From positions 372,001 to 436,000 of the forward strand of contig CAYLYX010000002.1 of assembly GCA_964387945.1 (NCBI GenBank): a DNA stretch of 64,000 nt, read 5' to 3'. The notes beneath the pieces were generated by a model. That model saw only the letters and a program-made list of their open reading frames with translations. It ran no database searches and was not told the origin of the DNA. Position 1 is the stretch's first letter. Each line of letters opens with the position of its first letter. The DNA is from Parvicella sp964387945 (GTDB lineage: Bacteria; Bacteroidota; Bacteroidia; Flavobacteriales_D; Parvicellaceae). Shown one piece after another: positions 25,995-33,523 of this stretch. The position numbers were made by a program, and so were the translations under genes.

Positions 25995-26858
25995 TTAATT
26001 TATCCACTCTGTAATTTTTTGCTGTATAATTGAATATGATTTGCTTGATGGCATGTGTTTAGAATTATCCAATAGATGCACTTCTTTAAGGTTACTAAAT
26101 AGTTCCTTACTTCTTTTCTCAATTTTTTCTCCAGGAAAATAGACATCATTTTTTACTGCCAATATGTAGACGGGTGCTTTGAAATTTGCAACATCCTTGG
26201 ACTTAAGTAATTTAGGAATTCTTGTGTCTAATTTCACGCCATTCATTATAACACTTAACATTTTGTACAAATGATCATCTTCAATAGGTGCAAAAGCACT
26301 TAAAAAGGATTTCAAGTGTTTTTCTTTTTTCGTGATTTTCCATCGAATTAGAGGGTAGGTTAGTTTTGTAATAGACTCCCAAATATTTCCATTTACAATA
26401 CCACTGGGTACTACCAAGATACACTTGTCAATGTAATCTGGCTTATTCATAATTAGTTTTTCAACAATGAAGGCACCATAGGATATACCGATAATATTTG
26501 CGCTTTCGATTTCTAATTCGTTTAGTATTTCTTCGATCCAAAGTGCATAGGAGTTATCGTTAATGGGTATCTGTGTTTCTTCACTTTTAGTGGCTTGACC
26601 GACTGTTTCAATAACATAAAAACAGTACTTATCTAGAATGCCTTTGATTGCTTCTAGTGTGATAGGAGCGCCTGCATTGTATCCATGAAATATCACAATT
26701 TTTTTTCCTTCAGGATTACCCGAATTGACGATTCTAGTTCTGCCAAACTTTGTTTCCACATCAATGTTAGTAGCATCAATTTGTAGACTTTCGAGTTTTT
26801 CATCATATAGTCGCATTAATTTGTCTTTTGCCGCTTGATTTTTGTAGATAGATGTCAT
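25995..26858 (-). CDS. Alpha/beta hydrolase
   Basis: Start at the ATG at 26858 (MTSIYKNQAAKDKL), 287 residues. The oxyanion segment IVIFHGYNAGAP, the nucleophile elbow NIIGISYGAFIVEKL (GxSxG with Ser) and the C-terminal HLLDNSKHMPSS supplying the His are all present; the acid is probably the Asp of AVKNDVYFPGE. There is no signal peptide, so it is cytoplasmic. The substrate is unknown; related enzymes include esterases and C-C hydrolases. It is divergent from a TetR regulator, with a 20-bp operator-like palindrome lying over its -33 element, so it is probably repressed by that regulator. Both genes lie within one cassette-like block. Confidence 0.82.
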   Translation of the reverse strand: MTSIYKNQAAKDKLMRLYDEKLESLQIDATNIDVETKFGRTRIVNSGNPEGKKIVIFHGYNAGAPITLEAIKGILDKYCFYVIETVGQATKSEETQIPINDNSYALWIEEILNELEIESANIIGISYGAFIVEKLIMNKPDYIDKCILVVPSGIVNGNIWESITKLTYPLIRWKITKKEKHLKSFLSAFAPIEDDHLYKMLSVIMNGVKLDTRIPKLLKSKDVANFKAPVYILAVKNDVYFPGEKIEKRSKELFSNLKEVHLLDNSKHMPSSKSYSIIQQKITEWIN

Positions 26859-26876
26859 TAAGAATGATTTTATATA

Positions 26877-26908
26877 CAAATCTAATAAAATTTTAATTTT
26901 AGTCCAAA
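26877..26908 (-). promoter_or_regulatory. Promoter of the alpha/beta hydrolase gene
   Basis: On the minus strand TTTG (26908-26905) is followed after 20 bases by TAGATTTG (26884-26877), a full match to the Bacteroidota TTTG/TAnnTTTG pattern. The -33 TTTG lies in the spacer and arm of the operator palindrome. The ATG is 18 bases after the -7 box. Confidence 0.65.
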
Positions 26909-26917
26909 TGGACTAAA
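26898..26917. promoter_or_regulatory. Operator-like inverted repeat between TetR and hydrolase genes
   Basis: TTTAGTCC (26898-26905) and GGACTAAA (26910-26917) are perfect inverted arms around a 4-base AAAT spacer. It overlaps the hydrolase -33 element on one side and the tetR -7 box (26914-26921) on the other. The position and symmetry fit a binding site for the adjacent TetR protein that would control both genes. Confidence 0.65.
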
Positions 26918-26921
26918 TTTG
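26914..26921 (+). promoter_or_regulatory. -7 box of the tetR gene, near-leaderless
   Basis: TAAATTTG matches TAnnTTTG and ends seven bases before the ATG at 26929, so transcription would start at or next to the start codon. It overlaps the right arm of the operator palindrome, fitting autoregulation. Confidence 0.55.
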
Positions 26922-26928
26922 TCGTAAT

Positions 26929-27537
26929 ATGAAAACCAAAACCAAAATAATAGATGTGTCCAGGGACCTTTTTAATAGAAAAGGGTTTAGAAATGTAACT
27001 TTGAGGGAGGTCGCGCAAGAGCTAAATATTAGTTACGGGAATGTAACCTATCACTTCAAAACAAAACACGAATTAATCGTTTGCTTGTATGAAGAAATGT
27101 TACTAGAGACTAAAGAAATCATAAGAACCTTAAACTTTGATAATCTACTGTCTGGATTACTTGAAGCACCAAAAACTACTTTTGATATCTCATTGAAGTA
27201 TTTATTCTTTTACGTTGATTTTATAGAAATTAAGAGGAGTTATATTGATTTGGCAGAAAGATTGGAACAGGACAATAGCTCTAGAAAGACTGAATACCTC
27301 CAAATTCTTCACCATTTAAAGAGTCAAGGACTATTGAGAAAAGAGCTTACCAATAACGATTTGGAATATTTGATGGAGTTAAGTGGTGCAATGCGGACGT
27401 TCTTCTTTATCAAACTCAAATCAAGTGATTTCTTCAGTTCTAATTTAAAATACAGGTATGTTTCCTATATAAATAAGCTGATCTACCCTTATCTGAGCAA
27501 ACAAGGTTTAGAGATGTATAATACTCTTGTAGACTAG
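26929..27537 (+). CDS. TetR/AcrR family transcriptional regulator
   Basis: 202 residues. The N-terminal helix-turn-helix is classical: TKIIDVSRDLFNRKGFRNVTLREVAQELNISYGNVTYHFKTKHELI, with the recognition helix around residues 37-46. The C-terminal 140 residues form the ligand-binding and dimerisation domain and match none of the named subfamilies that I know. It is divergent from the alpha/beta hydrolase and most likely represses it and itself through the palindrome between them. The ligand may be the hydrolase substrate (inference). The transcript is predicted to be nearly leaderless. The gene runs against the direction of the cassette-like block that contains it. Confidence 0.85.
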   Translation: MKTKTKIIDVSRDLFNRKGFRNVTLREVAQELNISYGNVTYHFKTKHELIVCLYEEMLLETKEIIRTLNFDNLLSGLLEAPKTTFDISLKYLFFYVDFIEIKRSYIDLAERLEQDNSSRKTEYLQILHHLKSQGLLRKELTNNDLEYLMELSGAMRTFFFIKLKSSDFFSSNLKYRYVSYINKLIYPYLSKQGLEMYNTLVD

Positions 27538-27559
27538 GTATACGTGTATACTACGGAAT

Positions 27560-27758
27560 GTTTTACAACGGTTAGTATATGGCAAGTAGGGCAATAAAAA
27601 GCGATAAACTTTCAAATTTGCACTGAGCCAAAACGTTGTATTTTGTTTTTAATTTATTCATTTTAAAAGCCAAATCAACGATTTGGCGGTGTTGGTAAAT
27701 AGCACTGACCTTTCGTAAACGACTTAACGCCCTATTTGCTATATACCGTGTTATGGGC
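27560..27758 (-). repeat. attC-like recombination site 1 with long inverted repeat
   Basis: Arms at 27568-27592 and 27729-27749 are inverted repeats: 19 of 21 bases match around a 4-base bulge, with GCCCTA, TTG, ATATAC and CGT conserved. The outer boxes are GTTATGGGC (27750-27758) and GTTTTACAAC (27560-27569). An inner perfect hairpin (GCCAAATC/GATTTGGC, loop AAC) lies at 27669-27687. The methyltransferase's last codons and stop lie in one arm. The 194-base gap between the flanking genes contains no other gene. The layout resembles integron attC sites. Confidence 0.55.
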
Positions 27759-28361
27759 TTTTTTCTTTTTACACTTTATTAAATGAAAAGGATAGTTTTC
27801 AATTACCTCCGTAGTTTCAAATAATCCAAATTCGCCAAATTCCTCCTCTATTGTTTCTTTGTCGTAGAAGAAAATTTTAACACCGCCAAACATTTCAAAA
27901 CGGTCTTTACTTATCGGTGTTCCTTGTCCGTAGGTTTGAGCATCTTTTGTGATAGCTGTAAAAACCATATATCCATTTTCTGTCAACTGGTTAAAACAGT
28001 CTTGAATTAGCTTTTTTCTTTCGTCTTTGTCCAATAAGTAAATTAGTCCGTAACAAAATATTCCGTCATACAATTTATCGTCAAATGGCATTTCGGTTAC
28101 TGAACCGTGGTAGATTAATAAATCATTACCAAAATGTTCGTGTGCTAAATTAATAGCGGTTTGTGAGATTTCAATTCCCGTTACAGACATTCCATTATTT
28201 ATGAAAATTTTGGCATTTCGACCATAGCCAATTCCTGGAATTAGTATATTCTGTAATTTCTTTTCAATAAAGAAGTCATTTATCAAGATGGTTGATTTTG
28301 CAGGTTCTGAACCCCACATTTCTTTTTTGTCCTTAAATGCTTCTTCCCAAAATTCAGCCAT
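27732..28361 (-). CDS. Class I SAM-dependent methyltransferase
   Basis: 209 residues. Motif I for SAM binding is ILIPGIGYGRNAKIF (about 38-52), the acidic residue after strand 2 is in VTGIEISQTAI, and the post-motif segments YHGSVTEMPFDD and YDGIFCYGLIYLL follow. The N-terminal sequence AEFWEEAFKDKKEMWGSEPAK resembles the thiopurine/TehB-like branch, which methylates small soft nucleophiles such as thiols, tellurite or selenite; the substrate is a guess. The start overlaps by one base the stop of the 81-residue gene upstream. The last eight codons are formed by the arm of an attC-like repeat, so its exact C-terminus may be a by-product of cassette insertion. Confidence 0.85.
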   Translation of the reverse strand: MAEFWEEAFKDKKEMWGSEPAKSTILINDFFIEKKLQNILIPGIGYGRNAKIFINNGMSVTGIEISQTAINLAHEHFGNDLLIYHGSVTEMPFDDKLYDGIFCYGLIYLLDKDERKKLIQDCFNQLTENGYMVFTAITKDAQTYGQGTPISKDRFEMFGGVKIFFYDKETIEEEFGEFGLFETTEVIENYPFHLIKCKKKKAHNTVYSK

Positions 28362-28606
28362 TATGCACAGATTTTATCTTCTAGGATTTGGCATTTAATC
28401 CCTAATTCATTTGCTGAATTGATTATTTCGTCAGAGTTAAAGTTTTCTCCTTCAACCCTCAAAATAGTGTGACCACAAGGAAATGATTTTTCTGTTTCAC
28501 TCAAGTCAGTGTTAATTTTTAAATCTGAATAAATGCTTCTAATGTTTTTAACAACTATGTCAGCTTGATTTTGATTTTCAATGTTTGTTATAAATACTTC
28601 TGTCAT
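28361..28606 (-). CDS. Small protein, possible ferredoxin-like (HMA-type) fold
   Basis: 81 residues. The predicted order strand-helix-strand-strand-helix-strand (TEVFITNI, QADIVVKNIRSIY, DLKINTDLSE, HTILRVEG, SDEIINSANELG, KCQILED) fits a ferredoxin-like fold such as heavy-metal-associated domains, but the CxxC metal motif is absent. Three Cys are present (in FPCGH, IKCQ and KICA). No family is firmly recognised. It precedes the methyltransferase with a one-base overlap (TAATG), so the two are translationally coupled and probably work together. Confidence 0.65.
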   Translation of the reverse strand: MTEVFITNIENQNQADIVVKNIRSIYSDLKINTDLSETEKSFPCGHTILRVEGENFNSDEIINSANELGIKCQILEDKICA

Positions 28607-28644
28607 TGTAATTTATATTAAGTTTTTCAGTGTTATTTTTAATT

Positions 28645-28670
28645 GCCCATAACAAGTGAATAAAGTTATG
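28645..28670 (-). repeat. Left boundary of cassette-like block 1
   Basis: The plus strand reads GCCCATAACA at 28645-28654, the exact reverse complement of 27749-27758 at the other end of the block. CATAAC and GTTATG (28648-28653 and 28665-28670) also form a short hairpin with an 11-base loop, as if an attC had lost its middle. Confidence 0.45.
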
Positions 28671-28719
28671 TGTTTTATTCCAATTATATGTGGATCGTTA
28701 GTAAAATCCTTAAAGTCAG

Positions 28720-28759
28720 CATAAAAAGCAGTTATTTCCGAATAATATCCGGAAATAAC
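28720..28759 (-). terminator. Rho-independent terminator
   Basis: A perfect 10-bp stem GTTATTTCCG (28731-28740) with 28750-28759 and a 9-base loop; on the minus strand it is followed by TGCTTTTTAT. It ends the 28786-29265 gene and isolates the cassette-like region from the upstream genes. Confidence 0.75.
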
Positions 28760-28785
28760 CGGATGACTACGGTACTAAAGCGCAC

Positions 28786-29265
28786 TCAATAATTCGCAAT
28801 CTGCTCCAACTCCAACCGGTAATCGTACTGCAAATCTTCATGCAAGGTCTTCACCGCCTTTTCAATCAACTCCACTTGTTTGTCGTGAAGGTTGTTGAGA
28901 ACCACATTGTTGAGGTAGGAAGGTTTCAATTGCCGCAGTTCGTAGCAAAAATGCAGGAGCACTTCCACTTCGGTAGTTTTGATTTTGGAGAACCGAATTT
29001 TCTTTTTGCATAACCGCAGTACCTTACGGACACTTTTCTTCATCAAATAGTAGCTGCTGGTGTTTATCGCCTCAAACTGTTGCGTTACTTCCTCACAAAC
29101 ATCTTTGATGAATTGTTCCTCATCCGTTGATTCGTAAATGATATAGGTTAGGAGTTCTTTGTTCTCTTTTTTGTGTTTCGATAAACGTAGAATGACGTCT
29201 ATCAACTCTCCCTGAGTACAATTGGATAGTTCTCGTTTGATTTCATGAACGCTGGCTGTTTTCAT
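28786..29265 (-). CDS. Conserved hypothetical helical protein
   Basis: 159 residues, soluble, with no signal peptide and almost entirely helical in appearance. It begins ASVHEIKRELSNCTQGELIDVILRLSKHKKENKELLTYIIY and is rich in Lys, Glu and Leu in heptad-like spacing. Similar short helical proteins occur widely in this phylum without assigned function; I do not recognise a named family. It has its own terminator. Its base composition is closer to the housekeeping flanks than to the AT-rich region on its left in this window. Confidence 0.65.
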   Translation of the reverse strand: MKTASVHEIKRELSNCTQGELIDVILRLSKHKKENKELLTYIIYESTDEEQFIKDVCEEVTQQFEAINTSSYYLMKKSVRKVLRLCKKKIRFSKIKTTEVEVLLHFCYELRQLKPSYLNNVVLNNLHDKQVELIEKAVKTLHEDLQYDYRLELEQIANY

Positions 29266-29317
29266 AAAACGAAGTTAGTGAAAAGTCCAGAAAGCATTCG
29301 TAGGAGAAACTCAATCG

Positions 29318-29896
29318 CTACTTCGATTGGTGCGCTAAAATTTCTCCGCGTTGTTTTATAAATTCTTTAGCGATATGATCTACAGTAGTGTGGTGTTTGT
29401 GCCAGGCTCCATAAACCTCTTCTGCCCATTTCAGGATGATTGCTTTGCTCGAAGTTGGGTCGATCGCTTTTTTTAGCACGTCCGTAGTGGTAATTTCTCC
29501 TCTTTTTAATCTATCCGGAGGGTCTAGATATTCATCAGATCGATCAGTCTTGTACGCATTTAAAAAGTTACTCAGTTTTGGAGAAAGAGGGTAAGTCCAG
29601 TTGATCTTGTACTCAAAAATCAAATGAAGTCTAGATAGGTGAAAGTGATTGTTCCACCTGCCATGAATTTCCGAATGTTGTAAGGTATTGGCATCCACAA
29701 TTAAAAAGCGATAAAGATGGTTTTCAGGCTCCGTGAAATCTACTTCTTGAAAACCGAGGTTAAAAATTTCCAAACATTCGTGAATTCCTCGCTCTGTTTT
29801 CGCACCACAAAATTGGCAATCACCAGTATCCTCTAGCATGACGCCATTTTTTTGAGCTATGTTGATGTAGTCTTGCAATTTACAGGAATTAAACAT
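29318..29896 (-). CDS. DUF5946-like protein with CxxC motif
   Basis: 192 residues, cytoplasmic. Near the N-terminus DCQFCGAKTERGIHECLEIFN has the CxxCGA followed by a conserved His, then the segment YRFLIVDANTLQHSEIHG and HFHLSRLHLIFEYK, the pattern I recall for the DUF5946 family. The two Cys (27 and 30) and the His residues suggest a bound metal, probably zinc, but no catalytic role is known. It begins 16 bases after the stop of the TetR-like gene, so they may form an operon. The family call is from memory of the motif. Confidence 0.65.
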   Translation of the reverse strand: MFNSCKLQDYINIAQKNGVMLEDTGDCQFCGAKTERGIHECLEIFNLGFQEVDFTEPENHLYRFLIVDANTLQHSEIHGRWNNHFHLSRLHLIFEYKINWTYPLSPKLSNFLNAYKTDRSDEYLDPPDRLKRGEITTTDVLKKAIDPTSSKAIILKWAEEVYGAWHKHHTTVDHIAKEFIKQRGEILAHQSK

Positions 29897-29912
29897 CAGA
29901 AACTGTGAAAAC

Positions 29913-30566
29913 TCAATAAGCCTTGTGCTGGTAAGCGAATTTTACGAAGTCGATCAGTAGATCAATCGGACCTTTTTTCATCAACTCAAACAGCAATACA
30001 CTGGTTTTCTCTACTGCAGCATCCGTCACCTGAAACTCTTCCGATTCATCGTTGATCCAAATACGAATTACATACAACACCTGTGCCCACAACACTTCGT
30101 GATAGCGGTCGGTAATGATGGGTCGAGAAGCAATTTCTTCCGTTTCTAAACCTGAACCAATCACATCCTTGATGTACTCCTTAAAAAGTGAGCGCATGCC
30201 TTCCATAAACCAAGGCCTGAATTCTTTTCGCTCCAAATCCGAACAACGCAAGGTCACATAACTTCTGTTTTCTTTGAGAATTTCAATGAACGTGTACAAA
30301 AATGACAACCATTTTTCATAGCTAGAATAGTGCGAATAGTTTTCATCCTGATTCAAAATGTCATTTACTTTCTGAAAGAACTCTTTCCAAAGATCTTTCT
30401 CCAAGGCTTTAAAACTAGCGTAGTGCTGATAGAATTCAGCCTCTTCTTTACCCAATTGCTCGCAGAACGCATATACCGTAACCGGATTTTTACCTGTTCT
30501 TAAAAGGTGCAGCATGAACTCCTTTCTGAGGTCAGCTTTTACGTCTATTTGAGGGTCCGTTGTCAT
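29913..30566 (-). CDS. TetR-like transcriptional regulator
   Basis: 217 residues. The N-terminal region LRKEFMLHLLRTGKNPVTVYAFCEQLGKEEAEFYQHYASFKALEKDLW aligns with a TetR helix-turn-helix in which the usual Thr-Phe/Tyr turn is altered. The C-terminal part is the helical domain seen in Bacteroidota-specific TetR members. DNA-binding ability is probable rather than certain, since the HTH is diverged. It is divergent from the GH3/beta-lactamase fusion gene and may regulate it; the intergenic gap is about 130 bases with no clear palindrome. A possible -7 box TACCTTTG lies 8-15 bases upstream of its ATG. Confidence 0.75.
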   Translation of the reverse strand: MTTDPQIDVKADLRKEFMLHLLRTGKNPVTVYAFCEQLGKEEAEFYQHYASFKALEKDLWKEFFQKVNDILNQDENYSHYSSYEKWLSFLYTFIEILKENRSYVTLRCSDLERKEFRPWFMEGMRSLFKEYIKDVIGSGLETEEIASRPIITDRYHEVLWAQVLYVIRIWINDESEEFQVTDAAVEKTSVLLFELMKKGPIDLLIDFVKFAYQHKAY

Positions 30567-30573
30567 GGGAAGC

Positions 30574-30581
30574 CAAAGGTA
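30574..30581 (-). promoter_or_regulatory. -7 box of the TetR-like gene
   Basis: Minus-strand TACCTTTG matches TAnnTTTG and ends 7 bases before the ATG at 30566, suggesting a very short or absent leader. Confidence 0.4.
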
Positions 30582-30692
30582 ATGAAAACTCTTTGATGAG
30601 GTAATCTACATTCCTTAGTTTATAATCTCCTTAAGGATTTGTTTGGGAAAGTAGTTCTCACCCTACCTTTATCCTCGGAAAACTATTCCCCA

Positions 30693-33428
30693 TTGTCCAA
30701 ACAACCCTACATACTAACGCTGATCGCACTGTTGCTGCTGGTAAGCTGCTCTGAAAAAGAGCCAGAAAAGTCGTATGACGTTGCCGAAGTGCCTGAACCA
30801 CCAGCCGCCCTTGATTTATATACGCCCGAGGTAGATTCGCTACTTTTGTTGATGACTGTTCAGCAAAAGATTAATGAACTGGTATGGCTAGACATTGATC
30901 CCTCGTTGAAACTGAAGAAAGAACTCAAACTGGGCTACTGGGGAAGGCTGAACATCGGTTCCAAAGAAGTCAAAAAGCTGGTAACAGACACCAACTTTAC
31001 CTATCATTATTACACTACAGACGTTTATGCTCCCTTTAGGGATGTTGAGGATGTTGCGGCTTTTAATGAGGCTGATCTCAACAGTATTCGTGACACGTTG
31101 TTTTGGCAAAAACTGACCACTACGCGTCTGGCTTATTTCAATGAAGAAAAAGTGGACGCTATTCTTTTTGATACCCTAAAAGGATTGGATTTGCTCACAG
31201 ATTCGTCTGCAGTAATGGAGTTCGCTACCTTGTACCAACAGCATTTTCTTTTAGGAGGACAAGTAGACACGAACCAGCAACGATTAAAGAAGCTGATGCA
31301 AGAAACTCCAATCGCCATGGAGTTGAACGCAGACTCAGTAATTCACTATGAGGATACCATTGTGCGGCTATTTGTGCAAACCGCAGACTGGAGTGACTCT
31401 ATCCAAGAAGTATTTAAAGAGCAAATCCTCTTGGGAGAATTCGATGCGATTAAATTGAAAGTCTTAGACAAAGAAAGCCTTGAAGACTTGATAGCGTTCA
31501 TACAATCAGAAGAGATACAAACACTAGTCAACGCAGAACTGCTAGATTATAAAGTTAGAAAGAGTATCGCCCTAAAGTTGTGGTCGTCAACGGAAAAGAG
31601 TCCGCTAAAAAAACACCTGATTCCGATTCATTCAAAGAGCATTGTTTACGAAAGTAAGTACAAGAGTATAACGCTTATCAGTAACGAAAAGGGATACCTC
31701 CCGATCAAAGACTTTCCAGACAAAAAATGGAAATTCATATACATCGGCAAAGACAATAAAAGTTCCTTTGATCAGGGTATTGGACACTATGGCTCAATCG
31801 CAGGAACCGCTCAGAAGTTGAGTTCGTTTGACCCTTCTAGTGCGGGTGTTAGCCCTGTTGTCATTTTGATTGACGATCAGCAGGTGGATAGTTTGACGGG
31901 TGCAACCATTGTCAAAAAAGTAAAAGAAACGACCCGTAAGTGCATTGTCGTGAACATCGGTAACCCAGCTAATTTGACGTACCTAAAGGATTTGCCAACG
32001 CTTGTTCAAGTTTGGAATACAGGAAGTGAATACGGAGAACACCTGGCTCAATTGGTGATGGGTGGAAACGAATTTATGGGCGGTGTCCCAGCGGGTTACA
32101 ACCTTGAGGCGCAAACCACAAAAAAAATCAGGCTGGCTTATTCCATTCCCGAGGAGGTAGGTATTGCTGCCGATTCGATCAAGAAAGTAGATAAAATAGC
32201 GGCCGAAGCAATTTGGGGTGGCGTAACTCCAGGTTGTCAGGTTTTTATGGCGAAAGAAGGAAAGGTGATCGTGAACAAAGGTTATGGATACCACACCTAT
32301 CTGCATCAGAAAAAGGTAAATACAGAAACAACTTACGACATTGCTTCAGTAACTAAAGTAGCGGCAACAACGCTTTGCGGAATGCACATGTACGAGAAAG
32401 GCTATTACGGACTGTACGATTCGCTCAAGTTACATTTGCCCGACTCTCTTTACGATTGCTTGGGGCACTTTAGTCGTTTGTATAACGTTACTTTTCAGCG
32501 GTTGTACACCCATACCAGCGGCTTACCTGCCGGACTTCCCATTTACAAATACATGATGTATACAGACAGTACCATTGGTAGGTGGGACAAATACTATTGT
32601 GACGAGCCAAACAAATGGTTTAAGGTAGAAGTGGCAAAGAACTTTTACATCGATTCGGCTTACTTAGATTCGTTGTGGGTAGAGACAAATGACATCTGGA
32701 CAGGTACGAAGAAATACAAGTACAGCGATGCCAATATGAACATTCTCTATCAGGTACTTCGTTCTAAGCTTAAGCCCAACCAGCGTTGGGAAAAGTACAT
32801 TGATTCAGTGTTTTATGCTCCGTTAAAAATGGATGGAACCGCTTTCTTGCCAAGAACGAATTTAGATACCATCAGACATCCGATCACACCCACCGAGAAC
32901 GAAACGTATTGGCGAAAACAATTGCTAAAGGGTTACGTTCACGATCCGAACGCTGCATTATATGGTGGCGTAGCCGGAAATGCTGGTTTATTCAGCAATG
33001 CACACGATCTCGGAATTTTGATGCAAATGTTGATCAATGGAGGAAGTTATGGCGGTAAACAATTCCTTCAACCCGCTACAGTGAAGAAATTTTCAGTTCA
33101 TCAGGAGGGAAGTCACCGTGGATTAGGGTTTGACAAGCCTACACCCACCAGTGGAAACGTAGTGGCGCCAGATTGTCCATATACTGCGTATGGACATACA
33201 GGTTTTACGGGGATCTGTGTTTGGAATGATCCAGAAAACGATTTGGTGTTTGTCTTTACGAGTAACCGTGTACACCCGAATGCAAGTAATAAAAAGATCA
33301 TTACGTATGGCATTCGAAAGCGATTGCATCAGGTGATTTATGATCAATTGTATTACAATGGCACGTACAAGAATAAATCAACGGAAAATCAGCCGGTTAC
33401 GAGAGGAGGTGCTACTAAAGCAGTCTAA
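30693..33428 (+). CDS. Lipoprotein fusing a degenerate GH3-like region to a class C beta-lactamase-like domain
   Basis: I prefer the TTG at 30693 (MSKQPYILTLIALLLLVSC), 911 residues, because it gives an intact lipoprotein signal peptide; a TTG at 30639 adds 18 residues. The N-terminal half has GH3 landmarks (LLLLMTVQQKINELVWL at the start, YKVRKSIALKLW before the C-terminal subdomain, and KSITLISNEKGYLPIKD), but the KHFPGHG-type motif and a clear catalytic Asp segment are missing. The C-terminal half is a serine hydrolase with S552-V-T-K555, Y677-S-D and H835-T-G. It probably acts on cell-wall or peptide substrates in the periplasm, with the GH3 part perhaps only binding glycans. Confidence 0.8.
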   Translation: MSKQPYILTLIALLLLVSCSEKEPEKSYDVAEVPEPPAALDLYTPEVDSLLLLMTVQQKINELVWLDIDPSLKLKKELKLGYWGRLNIGSKEVKKLVTDTNFTYHYYTTDVYAPFRDVEDVAAFNEADLNSIRDTLFWQKLTTTRLAYFNEEKVDAILFDTLKGLDLLTDSSAVMEFATLYQQHFLLGGQVDTNQQRLKKLMQETPIAMELNADSVIHYEDTIVRLFVQTADWSDSIQEVFKEQILLGEFDAIKLKVLDKESLEDLIAFIQSEEIQTLVNAELLDYKVRKSIALKLWSSTEKSPLKKHLIPIHSKSIVYESKYKSITLISNEKGYLPIKDFPDKKWKFIYIGKDNKSSFDQGIGHYGSIAGTAQKLSSFDPSSAGVSPVVILIDDQQVDSLTGATIVKKVKETTRKCIVVNIGNPANLTYLKDLPTLVQVWNTGSEYGEHLAQLVMGGNEFMGGVPAGYNLEAQTTKKIRLAYSIPEEVGIAADSIKKVDKIAAEAIWGGVTPGCQVFMAKEGKVIVNKGYGYHTYLHQKKVNTETTYDIASVTKVAATTLCGMHMYEKGYYGLYDSLKLHLPDSLYDCLGHFSRLYNVTFQRLYTHTSGLPAGLPIYKYMMYTDSTIGRWDKYYCDEPNKWFKVEVAKNFYIDSAYLDSLWVETNDIWTGTKKYKYSDANMNILYQVLRSKLKPNQRWEKYIDSVFYAPLKMDGTAFLPRTNLDTIRHPITPTENETYWRKQLLKGYVHDPNAALYGGVAGNAGLFSNAHDLGILMQMLINGGSYGGKQFLQPATVKKFSVHQEGSHRGLGFDKPTPTSGNVVAPDCPYTAYGHTGFTGICVWNDPENDLVFVFTSNRVHPNASNKKIITYGIRKRLHQVIYDQLYYNGTYKNKSTENQPVTRGGATKAV

Positions 33429-33472
33429 TCGCTCTTCTTTTGATTTTATCGCCAATTTATTTCCCAGACTTT

Positions 33473-33502
33473 TTTGACAATTGGTAATTTTTATTAACTT
33501 TG
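33473..33502 (+). promoter_or_regulatory. Promoter of the yceD-rpmF operon
   Basis: TTTG (33473-33476) is followed after 18 bases by TAACTTTG (33495-33502), a full Bacteroidota promoter. The ATG at 33524 is 21 bases after the -7 box. Confidence 0.65.
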
Positions 33503-33523
33503 CCGTCCATTTTTTCGGAACGA

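Larger units (their letters stand above)
25875..28652 (-). mobile_element. Putative two-cassette integron-type array, no integrase in window
   Basis: Two blocks lie head to tail on the minus strand: 28652-27569 (an 81-residue protein and a methyltransferase) and 27568-25875 (TetR regulator and alpha/beta hydrolase). Each begins with TT plus a short sequence repeated in reverse complement at its own far end (TGTTATGGGC at 27749-27758 against 28645-28654; GTTGTAAAAC at 25960-25969 against 27560-27569). This arrangement is what G^TT cleavage by an integron integrase leaves. No intI gene or attI site is in the window, so it would be a lone cassette cluster or the far part of a larger array. Confidence 0.5.

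Noticed and set aside
25960..27569. The exact 10-bp inverted repeats around the TetR/hydrolase block as terminal repeats of an insertion sequence
   Set aside because: There is no transposase or target-site duplication, and each repeat sits beside a longer imperfect inverted repeat, which attC-like sites explain better.
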